Position numbers and translations under genes: made by a program
NCBI GenBank assembly: GCA_017520935.1
Contig: JAFXEF010000025.1
Location: 1-33,782 of the forward strand
DNA length: 33,782 nt
Origin: Bacteroidaceae bacterium
GTDB lineage: Bacteria; Bacteroidota; Bacteroidia; Bacteroidales; Bacteroidaceae
Reading direction: 5' to 3'
Notes under the pieces: model-generated
Told to the model about the DNA's origin: nothing
The model's database searches: none
What the model saw: the letters and a program-made list of their open reading frames with translations, nothing else
Part shown: positions 1 to 8,462 of the stretch, in pieces
How the letters are laid out: each line of letters starts with the position of its first letter
How positions within the stretch are numbered: the stretch's first letter is position 1

Positions 1-9
1 AATATGTAT

Positions 10-41
10 CAAAAATATGTGGAAATTTGGGAACCATCAAA
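10..41 (-). promoter_or_regulatory. Bacteroidota-type promoter reading off the left edge
   Basis: Read on the minus strand, TTTG (41-38) is followed after exactly 20 nt by TATTTTTG (17-10). This matches the Bacteroidota sigma-70 pattern TTTG / TAnnTTTG with 19-21 nt spacing. It would start a transcript leaving the window, so the LRR gene and whatever lies to the left are probably separate units. It rests on sequence match alone. Confidence 0.5.
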
Positions 42-132
42 AAGCAGCCTGGAAGTGTTAAATTTTAGAATATATTGATAATTAAAGGTTTATGTTTGGT
101 TATTTCTGGTTGTTTTTGGTTGTTTTGGGCTT

Positions 133-3100
133 CTAAATACATTCATAGAAGGCCGCTTCTCCAATGCTCATCACGCTCTCGGGAATAGTGATGGAAGTGA
201 GGTTACTACAACCATCAAATGCACCGGCTCCGATGCTTGTAGTCCCTTCTTTTATCTCAAAGGAAGTATTAGCTGCCATCGTCCCTTTGTATGCATATAG
301 AACCTTGCCGCAATATATAGCTCCATCGGGTTGGTTTTCATACCATGGTGTACCATGTAGTGCCCACCCCTTTATCTCAATCACACTCGATGGGATAGCG
401 ATGGAGGTAAGGTTACTTTCCTCAAAGGCTCCATCTTCAATCGTAGTTACGCCTTCGGGAATAACAATAGAGGGAAGGTTCGTGTAGTTTTCAAAAGCAT
501 GATGCCCTATTATCCTCACCGTATTAGGTATCACAGTGGTTGGGAAGCCCTGAATTAGGGTATTGGTGCTTGTTTCAATAATCGCATTGCAATTATCGCG
601 TGAGTCATATACCGCATTACCCTCATCTATTACGATGGAAGTAAGAGAGCCGCTATCTGTAAATGCGGCTTCTCCCATCTCAGTTACACTCTTGGGAATA
701 TAAACAGAGGTAAGATTGTCACAATGGGCTATAGCTTCGTCTCCTATTGTAGTTACACCCTCGGGGATTGTGATAGAAGTAAGGCTACTGCAACCCGAAA
801 ATGCAGAGTCTCCAATCTTTAAAACCGTATTGGGAATTATGGTAGCCCCACAACCGAGAATTAGGGTGTTGGTACGGGTTTCAATAATGGCATTGCAATT
901 ATCGCGTGAGTCATATACAGTATTTCCTTCGGCTACAACAATGGAGGTGAGGCTACTGCAATCAAATGCCCAGCGATCTAACGAAGTTACTCCTTCGGGG
1001 ATAGTGATAGAAGTGAGGCTGCTGCAACCATAGAAAGCATAGTTCCCAATACTCGTCAACTGCGAATTCTCGGGAATGCTGATAGAGGTAAGGCTGCTGC
1101 AACCATAGAAAGCACAGTTTCCAATGCTCGTCACACTTTCGGGAATATCAATGGAGGTAAGGCTGCTGCAATCCCTGAAAGCACCGTATTCAATACTCGT
1201 CACACTCTCGGGGATATCAATGGAAGTAAGGCTAGTGCAACCATAGAATGCACGGTCTCCAATGCTCGTTAGGCCATCGGGGATGTTAATGGAGGTGAGG
1301 CCACTGCAATTATGGAAAGCCCAGATACCAATACTCGTCACACCATCTTTTATAGTAACTTTCTTTATTGATTCACAATAATCAGACCAAGGAGCCTGAT
1401 AATAATCGTTCATCGCTCCAGTCCCTTCGATTATAAGTTCTCCGCCTCTGGTTAAAGTCCATACGAGATTATCGCCACATTCTCCATAACCTATACAATC
1501 AGATTGTATATTCGTAAACGCACTCCAATAGTCAGCATTCTGATAAGCTGATACGGAAGCCGCCGGAACATACACAGGGATGGATTTATCTACATTATAA
1601 AAAGTATAAAATGATTCACATACAGGTGGAATGGTAGATTTACAAGTGATGGAGGTAAGGTTGCTACAACCATAGAAAGCATAGTATCCAATATTCTTCA
1701 CACCCTCGGGGAGGGTGATGGAAGTAAGGCTGCTACAATTAGAGAAAGCATAGTATCCAATATTCGTCACACTCTTGGGAATGGTGACGGAGACGAGGTT
1801 GCGACAATTATAGAAAGCATCGATACTCGTCACACCCTCGGGGATGGTGATGGAGGTAAGGCTGCTGCATTCATCGAAAGCACCTTCTCCAATACCCGTC
1901 ACGCTCCTAGGAATATTAATGGAGGTGAGGCTGAGACAATTAGCGAAAGCGTAGTCTCCAATGTCCGCCACACCATCGGGGATAGTGATGGAGGTGAGGT
2001 TGTTGCAACCATAGAAAGCATAGTCTCCTACACTTGTCACACGATACGTTATGCTATTATAAACAATATAAGAAGGAATTACCACCACACCACTATATTC
2101 ATCGGAGTAGCTAGAATAACTATCACCTTTAAATGTTACCATCACCGTCTTCGCTTCTTCGGAAATAATGTCGTAGTAGATGCCATCTACCTCAAATCCA
2201 TTGGATATAGGTAGCATATTAGTAAACTCACTCCAATAGTCAGCCGACTGGTAAGCTGAAACAGAAGCAGCTGGTACATGTACCGGGATGGATTTATTTA
2301 CATTATCAAAAGTACTATATGATTCACATACAGGTGGAGTGGTAGCTCTGCAAACGATGTAGGTAAGGCTGCTGCAACCATAGAATGCACAGCTCCCTAT
2401 ACTCGTCACATCCTCGGGGATGTCAATTGAGGTGAGGCTGTTGCAACCATCGAATGCACGGTTTCCAATGCTCGTCACACTCTTGGGGATATCAATGGAG
2501 GTGAGGCTGCTGCAACCATAGAAAGCATAGTCTCCAATGCTCGTCACACTTTCGGGAATATCAATGGAGGTGAGGCTGCTGCAATTATAGAAAGCCCTGC
2601 CCCAAATATTCGTTACACCATCAGGGATAGTGATGGAGGTGAGGCTGTTGCAACCATAGAAAGCATAGTATCCTACACTTGCCACACGATACGTTGTGCT
2701 ATTATAAACAATAGAAGAAGGAATTACCACCACACCACTGTATTCATCGGAGTAGCTGGAATAATTATTACCTTTAAATGTTACCATCACCGTCTTCGCT
2801 TCTTCGGAAATAATGTCGTAGTAGATGCCATCTACCTCAAATCCATTGGATATAGGTAGTATATTAGTAAACTCACTCCAATAGTCAGCATTCTGATAAG
2901 CAGATACGGAAGCCGCCGGAACATATACTGGGATGGATTTGTCTACACCGTAGAAGGTATAGGAGCTTCCTATAGCAGTTGCTACTGCTTTGCAAACGAT
3001 TGAGGTGAGGCTGCTGCAATCACAGAAAGCCCACGTTCCAATGCTCGTCACACTCTTGGGGATATCAATGGAAGTAAGGCTAGTGCAACCATAGAAAGCT

Positions 3101-4212
3101 GAGCTTCCAATGCTCGTCACACTCTTGGGGATATCAATGGAAGTAAGGCTAGTGCAACCATAGAAAGCTGAGCTTCCAATGCTCGTCACGCTCTCGGGAA
3201 TGATTGTTGTAGCGCAACCTATAATCAATGTATTACTAGCTGTTTCGATAAGAGCGTTACATCCACCACGAGAGTCATAAACAGTATTCCGTTCGGCTAC
3301 GGTTATAGTGGTGAGGCTGCTGCAACCATAGAATGCACCGCTCCCTATACTCGTCACATCCTCGGGGATATCAATTGAGGTAAGGCTGCTGCAACCATAG
3401 AAAGCATGGTCGTCAATGCTCGTCACATCCTCGGGGATATCAATTGAGGTAAGGCTGCTGCAACCATAGAAAGCATGGTCGTCAATGCTCGTCACACTCT
3501 CGGGGATATCAATGGAAGTAAGGCTAGTGCAACCATAGAAAGCATGGTCATCAATGCTCGTCACACTCTCGGGGATATCAATGGAAGTAAGGCTAGTGCA
3601 ACCATAGAATGCACTGTATCCAATGCTCGTTAGTCCATCGGGGATGTTAATGGAAGTAAGGCTGCTGCAACCATTGAAAGCTGAGCTTCCAATGCTCGTC
3701 ACGCTCTCGGGGATATCAATGGAGGTGAGGCCACTGCAATTATGGAAAGCCCAGATACCGATACTCGTCACACCATCAGGGATATCAATAGCGGTGAGGC
3801 TGCTGCAATACTCGAAAGCATCGTCTCCAATGCTCGTCAACTGCGAATTCTCAGGAATGGTCACGGAGGTGAGGCTGCTGCAATACCAGAAAGCATCTTC
3901 CCCAATGCTCGTCACACTTTCGGGAATATCAATGGAGGTGAGGCTGCTGCAATACCAGAAAGCATCTTCCCCAATGCTCGTCACACGATACGTTTTGCTT
4001 CTGTAGGTGACGGTAGAGGGAATGGTGACCACTCCGATGTACTCGTTGCCGTAGTTGCTAGAGTAATCACCTTTAAATGTTACCATCACAGTCCGATCTG
4101 TTGCAGAAGTGATGTTATAGTAGATACCATCCACCTCAAAATCATGTGCATTCGCCACGAAGCAGCATAGCGATATTGCTGTCGTGATTAGATAGTGTTT
4201 TATGTGTTTCAT
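133..4212 (-). CDS. BspA-like leucine-rich-repeat surface protein
   Basis: A 1359-residue exported protein built from TpLRR/BspA-type repeats of about 23 residues (core like SLTSIDIPESVTSIG then AFYGC). Such proteins usually mediate adhesion or matrix binding at the surface; the ligand is not predictable. A signal peptide covers about residues 1-22 (cleavage near ANA/H). A non-LRR module starting FEVDGIYY occurs three times (about 25, 457 and 672), each followed by LRRs; the linker SIPVYVPAASVSAY, or a close variant, closes each block. A fourth module (about 905-960, with GDNLVWTLTRGGELIIEG) begins the last block. The protein stops inside a repeat (AFYECI then TAG), with no visible C-terminal sorting domain or anchor, so export beyond the Sec step is unclear. 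It is the last gene of the left operon, 65 bp after a lipoprotein gene. Confidence 0.9.
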   Translation of the reverse strand: MKHIKHYLITTAISLCCFVANAHDFEVDGIYYNITSATDRTVMVTFKGDYSSNYGNEYIGVVTIPSTVTYRSKTYRVTSIGEDAFWYCSSLTSIDIPESVTSIGEDAFWYCSSLTSVTIPENSQLTSIGDDAFEYCSSLTAIDIPDGVTSIGIWAFHNCSGLTSIDIPESVTSIGSSAFNGCSSLTSINIPDGLTSIGYSAFYGCTSLTSIDIPESVTSIDDHAFYGCTSLTSIDIPESVTSIDDHAFYGCSSLTSIDIPEDVTSIDDHAFYGCSSLTSIDIPEDVTSIGSGAFYGCSSLTTITVAERNTVYDSRGGCNALIETASNTLIIGCATTIIPESVTSIGSSAFYGCTSLTSIDIPKSVTSIGSSAFYGCTSLTSIDIPKSVTSIGTWAFCDCSSLTSIVCKAVATAIGSSYTFYGVDKSIPVYVPAASVSAYQNADYWSEFTNILPISNGFEVDGIYYDIISEEAKTVMVTFKGNNYSSYSDEYSGVVVIPSSIVYNSTTYRVASVGYYAFYGCNSLTSITIPDGVTNIWGRAFYNCSSLTSIDIPESVTSIGDYAFYGCSSLTSIDIPKSVTSIGNRAFDGCNSLTSIDIPEDVTSIGSCAFYGCSSLTYIVCRATTPPVCESYSTFDNVNKSIPVHVPAASVSAYQSADYWSEFTNMLPISNGFEVDGIYYDIISEEAKTVMVTFKGDSYSSYSDEYSGVVVIPSYIVYNSITYRVTSVGDYAFYGCNNLTSITIPDGVADIGDYAFANCLSLTSINIPRSVTGIGEGAFDECSSLTSITIPEGVTSIDAFYNCRNLVSVTIPKSVTNIGYYAFSNCSSLTSITLPEGVKNIGYYAFYGCSNLTSITCKSTIPPVCESFYTFYNVDKSIPVYVPAASVSAYQNADYWSAFTNIQSDCIGYGECGDNLVWTLTRGGELIIEGTGAMNDYYQAPWSDYCESIKKVTIKDGVTSIGIWAFHNCSGLTSINIPDGLTSIGDRAFYGCTSLTSIDIPESVTSIEYGAFRDCSSLTSIDIPESVTSIGNCAFYGCSSLTSISIPENSQLTSIGNYAFYGCSSLTSITIPEGVTSLDRWAFDCSSLTSIVVAEGNTVYDSRDNCNAIIETRTNTLILGCGATIIPNTVLKIGDSAFSGCSSLTSITIPEGVTTIGDEAIAHCDNLTSVYIPKSVTEMGEAAFTDSGSLTSIVIDEGNAVYDSRDNCNAIIETSTNTLIQGFPTTVIPNTVRIIGHHAFENYTNLPSIVIPEGVTTIEDGAFEESNLTSIAIPSSVIEIKGWALHGTPWYENQPDGAIYCGKVLYAYKGTMAANTSFEIKEGTTSIGAGAFDGCSNLTSITIPESVMSIGEAAFYECI
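2125..2250 (-). repeat. Long near-identical duplication inside the LRR gene (partner 2769-2894)
   Basis: This stretch, coding for the end of one LRR block and the start of the next FEVDGIYY module, is almost base-for-base the same as 2769-2894, with differences only at scattered positions. It includes synonymous sites, so it reflects recent duplication or gene conversion rather than protein-level selection alone. Confidence 0.75.
3052..3189 (-). repeat. Two identical 69-bp tandem copies in the LRR gene
   Basis: The 69-bp unit at 3052-3120 recurs without change at 3121-3189; each unit encodes one 23-residue LRR. In-frame gain or loss by slippage or recombination would change protein length without breaking the gene. 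Confidence 0.85.
3361..3636 (-). repeat. Four consecutive 69-bp tandem units in the LRR gene
   Basis: Copies begin at 3361, 3430, 3499 and 3568. The first two are essentially identical to each other, as are the last two over most of their length. This is the most homogeneous part of the repeat region and the likeliest site of copy-number change. Confidence 0.8.
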
Positions 4213-4277
4213 AACTGTAAAGTAATTGTAGAAAAAATATTGTACTTATTAATAGACTAATGTTTGGTCGTGTGATA

Positions 4278-5087
4278 CTACCATTTACCTTTTCCCTTAC
4301 AACTTGGGCAGGTCTCGTGATGATGGTTATCTGCTACCGTCTTACCACATTCCGAACACCATTTTTTGTTCCCGAACGAAGTAACGCCTTGCGTTGTTGC
4401 AATCCTTCCAGTACCACCACACAGTCCACAAGTTCTTTTTGTTCGTGTGTATTCTTCGCTTGAAGAATTGATGTTATTTCCACCACTAAATCCAGAAGTT
4501 GCATTGTATCCACCACTGTTGCCGGAACTGATTGCCTGATTCCATTCTGACTCTTTCCAGAAATGAACCTCATGTTTAATAGTTCTATCCCCCAACAGGA
4601 ATAACATCAACTGAGGACGGTCAATATAATTGAAATTTACTCCCAACCAAATTTCAGTTTCCACGCCTTGCACCACCTTGGGGTTAGTCTTGAACATTTT
4701 TGTATCTCCAACATCATCATTGGGCTTATGATAAAGAACGGTACCATCGCCATCGACCAACTTGTCTTTATAAAAGTCCATACGATACACCTTATAATCT
4801 TTTTTGTGTACTATCTCGCCAGTATCAGAGTCTATTCCATCGCCAACGGCATATACCATTGTATAGAGGTATCCATCTCCTTTTGACCGTGCAGGAGAAG
4901 TTGTAGAAGCAGTATAGTTACCACTACTCACACTATTGACATTAGGAGAATATGTCGAATAATAGTTTTGAGTTGTAGATAACATAGGTGTAGACATCCC
5001 CATAAACACCCCCATCCAGAAGTAAGGGTCACATGATGTCAATGTCAGGCACAGGAAGAGCGAAATGATGATTCTAAACTTTCTCAT
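4278..5087 (-). CDS. Lipoprotein with DnaJ-like zinc-ribbon tail
   Basis: A 269-residue predicted lipoprotein. The lipobox LTSC places the lipidated cysteine at residue 19 after a short hydrophobic signal. The middle is rich in Ser, Thr, Tyr and Asn and has no family I recognise. The C-terminal 55 residues carry cysteine pairs CGLCGGTG, WCSEC and CPSCKGKG, resembling the CxxCxGxG zinc-binding repeats of DnaJ, with a His cluster (NHHH) between them. There is no J domain. A zinc site on a lipoprotein could help folding or assembly of exported neighbours, but that is inference. It starts 13 bp after the upstream gene and lies 65 bp before the LRR gene, in the same operon. The lipoprotein call is firm; the function is unknown. 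Confidence 0.85.
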   Translation of the reverse strand: MRKFRIIISLFLCLTLTSCDPYFWMGVFMGMSTPMLSTTQNYYSTYSPNVNSVSSGNYTASTTSPARSKGDGYLYTMVYAVGDGIDSDTGEIVHKKDYKVYRMDFYKDKLVDGDGTVLYHKPNDDVGDTKMFKTNPKVVQGVETEIWLGVNFNYIDRPQLMLFLLGDRTIKHEVHFWKESEWNQAISSGNSGGYNATSGFSGGNNINSSSEEYTRTKRTCGLCGGTGRIATTQGVTSFGNKKWCSECGKTVADNHHHETCPSCKGKGKW

Positions 5088-5100
5088 ATTTATCCCTATT

Positions 5101-5766
5101 TTAGAAACAATACTTAAATCCTATTCCCAAGGTAGATTCCCGTGTGTAGCTGTCGGTCAATAGGTCCAATTCGGAAGATAAGGTGGAATCTCCCAACTTG
5201 AATTCGTGTCTGTACAGATTGGTCTCTCTTATGAGAGACGTTGACTCCAACAACTTATTTGCACGATTGCTTATTGCACCGCCGAGCATCAGACAGGCAA
5301 ATCCTCCTCCCAAGCCAATCCACAGAGAGACATCTGTATCTACACTCCCATTGGCATGCAACAATATACCGGTTGCCAGACATCCCAGAAAACCACCAAG
5401 TCCGATTATATTACCTGCCACATTCATCCCCTTTGCCATCTGTTTTTTCGCATGGTCGGGGGTAGGATTATATAATGAGGATTCATTGACGCAGATTCCT
5501 GACATCTTCTCTGTTGTCGTTGTCGGCAAACTCTCTTTTTCTCCGTTCTGATAGTTTATCGACAGGATTTCTGCTGTACTCGAAGTATAGGTAGGTCCAT
5601 CCAGGTTTGCCCATTTCTTATATTTCACCTCCGAAGTCGTTACTTCAAGCACCTTGCTCAAGATAGAAGAGCCGTCTTTCAGAACTATCACATCTTGGGC
5701 ATTTGTCTTCACACAGAACAACAGCAGGGGAAACACTATAAAAAGATATTTTATACACTTCTTCAT
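5101..5766 (-). CDS. Exported protein with DVIVLKDGS N-terminal module and two hydrophobic segments
   Basis: A 221-residue protein with a signal peptide (about 1-23, cleavage near TNA/Q). Next comes a compact module of about 60 residues (QDVIVLKDGSSILSKVLEV, then KYKKWANLDGPTYT, then EILSINYQNGEKE). The gene at 7181-8026 shares this module, which I recall as common in exported Bacteroidales proteins of unknown role. The remainder differs: two glycine-rich hydrophobic stretches (about 110-135 and 147-167) and an aromatic C-terminus (GIGFKYCF). Membrane association is likely; which membrane is uncertain. It sits 22 bp after the FISUMP lipoprotein gene and 13 bp before the zinc-ribbon lipoprotein gene, so co-transcription is likely. 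Confidence 0.82.
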   Translation of the reverse strand: MKKCIKYLFIVFPLLLFCVKTNAQDVIVLKDGSSILSKVLEVTTSEVKYKKWANLDGPTYTSSTAEILSINYQNGEKESLPTTTTEKMSGICVNESSLYNPTPDHAKKQMAKGMNVAGNIIGLGGFLGCLATGILLHANGSVDTDVSLWIGLGGGFACLMLGGAISNRANKLLESTSLIRETNLYRHEFKLGDSTLSSELDLLTDSYTRESTLGIGFKYCF

Positions 5767-5788
5767 TGCTTAACTTTTAATAAAACTA

Positions 5789-7162
5789 TTAGTCAGTGAC
5801 GGGGCGAACGGTGCTTCCCTTGTAACGATAGTCTTTCCCATACTCATCGTAAGTCTCACCGAAGAATAAGCAGTATGCTAACGTATTACGGTCGTTCAAC
5901 GTAGTTGACCAATAGGCCCCTCCCTCACTAACGAGAACATTATCCGCACCATTAAAAGAGCCTGCAGCTGGAAGGAAAATAGAGTTGCCATTGTAACAGG
6001 AAAGTCTAATACCACAAACGCCATTAACAAAAGTCCAATCTCTGGAACAGTTGTCGAGCAGTTCATCGATCTCATCAGAGGTCGGCATACGCCAACCGCC
6101 TCCCCAACTTACATGGGCTACATCATCTTCAGGGTCAAGACTGTTCTTGCCGTCTCTTGTTCCATAAAAGCCATCGGTGCAGTATTTGGTTATGTCCAAA
6201 GAAGCACCAATGCCCCATTTATAGGTAGTCCATTTATAGTTACTCTTCTCCTCCGTCTCACCCCAAGCATAGTAGCCACCGTAGTCTTCCGGGGATTCAG
6301 CCCCGACATTCCAACTGGCCCATTTCACACTCAACCCCAAATCGACTGCATCAGCAACCTTATGAATGATCTCCTCTGTCGTGAATTCTCCAATTGAAGA
6401 CATCTTATATGATGTTTTTCCTTCAATAATTGTTCCAATTCCTTTCCCTACTCTTGTGAATGAAGCAAAATAGTAAGTCGTTCCATCTGAGAGACCACTG
6501 AGAGTGACAGAAAACATACTTCCTTTAACTTGCTGTAAAGATATTGCCTGTTTATTGGTCTTGGAAACACTATCTGGATGGAGGGCTGATTTGGAGGTGG
6601 AATAAGCCACGCCCACATAAACATTTTCCTTAGGGTCTATCTGGACAGTCTGAACGGATGAGATAACGACAGCCGAGCTATGAGTAACATCCGTAGCTTC
6701 ACCCGTAGAGGTGATATTCACAATCTCCTTGGTGGTGAGGTTGCGGTACTGGCCATAATAGGTGAGCCCGCCACACGTGACAAATGAACGGTACTTGTAT
6801 TTCGTGGCTGGATCCAGATTCTCGAACAACACAGAGAAGGCATTGACCTGCAAGGCATCGGTGGTTTCTTTGCGAGGGGCTGTTTGGTCGTTCTCATCCA
6901 AAGTTTCCAATTCAACACCGATTACAGGGACTCCGCCACCCAAGGGCAACAGATTCAGATTGGCATAACCAGCAATGTCGGCATACGTACAGCCATAAGT
7001 ATCTACCAGGCCGGTTACCGCTATGTCTGTGATGTTTTGCGAGGGATCTTCATTGACATCCGCCTCATTATCGGTATCACAGGAGGATAAGCCCAATAAG
7101 GAAAGAGGAATAAGAGACACGAGCGTAAGCATACGCATAAATACGGGCATTTTCATAATCAT
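5789..7162 (-). CDS. Lipoprotein with C-terminal FISUMP (Fibrobacter paralogous) domain
   Basis: A 457-residue predicted lipoprotein with lipobox LSSC (Cys28). Residues about 40-265 hold two beta-rich segments with fibronectin-III-like phrasing (LDPATKYKYRSFV and LSDGTTYYFASF). From about 270 comes a FISUMP-type domain: VDLGLSVKWASWNVG, YYAWGETEEKSNY, WRMPTSDEIDELL, IFLPAAGSF, GAYWST and a terminal STVRPV. Such domains occur in many extracellular proteins of Bacteroidota and Fibrobacter; their ligand is not established. The start could be Met1, Met3 or Met5, all ahead of the same signal. It is the second gene of the operon, 18 bp after the barrel protein gene. A surface lipoprotein is the natural reading. 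Confidence 0.88.
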   Translation of the reverse strand: MIMKMPVFMRMLTLVSLIPLSLLGLSSCDTDNEADVNEDPSQNITDIAVTGLVDTYGCTYADIAGYANLNLLPLGGGVPVIGVELETLDENDQTAPRKETTDALQVNAFSVLFENLDPATKYKYRSFVTCGGLTYYGQYRNLTTKEIVNITSTGEATDVTHSSAVVISSVQTVQIDPKENVYVGVAYSTSKSALHPDSVSKTNKQAISLQQVKGSMFSVTLSGLSDGTTYYFASFTRVGKGIGTIIEGKTSYKMSSIGEFTTEEIIHKVADAVDLGLSVKWASWNVGAESPEDYGGYYAWGETEEKSNYKWTTYKWGIGASLDITKYCTDGFYGTRDGKNSLDPEDDVAHVSWGGGWRMPTSDEIDELLDNCSRDWTFVNGVCGIRLSCYNGNSIFLPAAGSFNGADNVLVSEGGAYWSTTLNDRNTLAYCLFFGETYDEYGKDYRYKGSTVRPVTD

Positions 7163-7180
7163 TGTATTTTAAAATTAATT

Positions 7181-8026
7181 TCAATAAATAAGTCCCAAAG
7201 TAATGGATGTAGTCTTAAACTTGCTACCCTCAATCATCTCGGTAAAATCGGAACCATACGAGACACCAAGATAGCAATTGTTGAAACCAAGGTTCACACC
7301 AACTTGCCATCCTAAAGCCAACGGAATGGCCTCGGCTCCAAACTCATTCTCGTTGAAGAATACCTTGACGGACTCTTTCTCTCCTTCATACTTGGTGACG
7401 AACCGGCCTATCGGGTATGCCCTGAATGTGACACCTGCATACGGAGTGATGTGCAAGTTTGTTGACGGAATAGTCATACGCCAAGCTGCATTGAGGCTGA
7501 TATTGGCACTAAGAAAATGATATTCCATCTCAATTCCCCAAATACTCATTTCATCTTTCTTGGACTTCTTATATGTCAGTCCCCAGTCTGCCAACAAATA
7601 GAAGGGCTGGCCAGTATTGAATGGAATAGCATATATCTGACCAAGTGAGAAACCATTGAAACCGATGTCAGAATTTCCCCAATCCCATGTCATCGGATTA
7701 TACTGAAAATAGAAGCTGTTGTACGGCTCGTATTCATCATCCAAACAGACTTTCTTCAGAAAGCCCTCTGCCAACGTTTTTTTATCTATCGCCGTTGCTG
7801 AGAAGTTGTCCTTTTCTCCGTTCTGATAGTTTATCGACAGAATTTCCGCCTTATTCGAAGTGTAAGTTGGGCCGTCCTGGTTTGCCCACTTCTTGTATTT
7901 CACTTCCGACGCATTTACTTCGAGTACTTTGCTCAGAACAGAAGAGCCGTCTTTAAGCACTATTACATCTTGTGCATAAACTGATGAAGTAAGACACAAG
8001 CCTAACATGAGACATAGCTTTTTCAT
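7181..8026 (-). CDS. Probable outer-membrane beta-barrel protein with DVIVLKDGS module
   Basis: A 281-residue protein with a signal peptide (about 1-18, cleavage near VYA/Q) and the same approximately 60-residue module as the 5101-5766 gene. The module's DNA is also clearly alike in the two genes, so it arose by duplication. From about residue 90 the chain shows alternating hydrophobic/polar strands with many aromatics and ends in TSITLGLIY. A terminal aromatic is typical of outer-membrane barrels recognised by BamA. It is the first gene of the five-gene exported-protein operon. No good promoter lies directly upstream; the nearest strong one is that of the putative RNA at 8086-8424, so read-through past its terminator may feed the operon. 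No enzymatic motif is visible. Confidence 0.82.
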   Translation of the reverse strand: MKKLCLMLGLCLTSSVYAQDVIVLKDGSSVLSKVLEVNASEVKYKKWANQDGPTYTSNKAEILSINYQNGEKDNFSATAIDKKTLAEGFLKKVCLDDEYEPYNSFYFQYNPMTWDWGNSDIGFNGFSLGQIYAIPFNTGQPFYLLADWGLTYKKSKKDEMSIWGIEMEYHFLSANISLNAAWRMTIPSTNLHITPYAGVTFRAYPIGRFVTKYEGEKESVKVFFNENEFGAEAIPLALGWQVGVNLGFNNCYLGVSYGSDFTEMIEGSKFKTTSITLGLIY

Positions 8027-8085
8027 AATAAAACATAATCCACTATGCCTATAGGTCCTCCAGATTCGGCGGTTATACCATTATT

Positions 8086-8137
8086 AAAAAAAAGAAAAAG
8101 CGTGAGAACCTGTACCTGTTACTCGTCTCACTCTTTT
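8086..8137 (-). terminator. Intrinsic terminator ending the putative small RNA
   Basis: On the minus strand a stem forms between 8137-8126 and 8107-8096 (6 bp GTGAGA/TCTCAC, one mismatch, then 5 bp AAAGA-like/T-rich). A run of T residues broken by single C residues follows down to 8086. The position about 60 bp before the 8026 start makes it either an end for the upstream RNA or an attenuator for the operon. Confidence 0.65.
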
Positions 8138-8424
8138 AAGGCCTTCGCATTGCCCAACTCATCGAAACGAGCAACGCAGACCCCACGCCGATATGTATAT
8201 ATACAACTTATGCTATACACACACTGCCGCTGCAGTATGATATAACAAATGGATATAAGACATATCCCGTGGCATCTACTGTTGCTTTGTTTTTGATGAG
8301 TTTTGAGAAGTTGCGAAGTTCTAAAAGAGTCAAAACCAAAGCGCCAAGTAAACGCCTTTCCACAATGTCATCCCCGCCCTGCCACCTCAGTTCGTACAAA
8401 TGAATTAAGGTATCGGCGCGAAGA
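8086..8424 (-). ncRNA. Candidate structured RNA of about 340 nt
   Basis: A promoter at 8431-8462 and a terminator at 8086-8137 bracket a stretch with no convincing gene. Local hairpins are visible: 8223-8236 (5-bp stem, 4-nt loop) and 8251-8267 (6-bp stem, 5-nt loop), with GC-rich segments around 8165-8185 and 8350-8380. From memory, stretches like this recur between genes in many Bacteroides and Prevotella genomes. The promoter-plus-terminator layout matches the description of the Bacteroidales-1 RNA motif, but I cannot confirm membership. A 63-codon reading frame (8208-8399, minus) overlaps it and is more likely a by-product. It could be an independent RNA or a leader for the exported-protein operon. 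Confidence 0.55.
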
Positions 8425-8430
8425 TGGGGA

Positions 8431-8462
8431 CAAAATTAGTGCAAACCGAACGAAAAAGCAAG
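8431..8462 (-). promoter_or_regulatory. Promoter of the putative RNA
   Basis: On the minus strand CTTG (8462-8459), 20 nt, then TAATTTTG (8438-8431), extended upstream as TTGCACTAATTTTG. The same extension occurs at the glycosyltransferase (18182-18213) and gcvT (33075-33106) promoters. Start of transcription is expected near 8424. Confidence 0.65.

Noticed and set aside
8208..8399. Minus-strand frame of 63 codons upstream of the exported-protein operon
   Set aside because: Sits inside the putative RNA between promoter and terminator. Similar peptides seem familiar from other Bacteroidales, but conservation of the RNA would explain that equally well.
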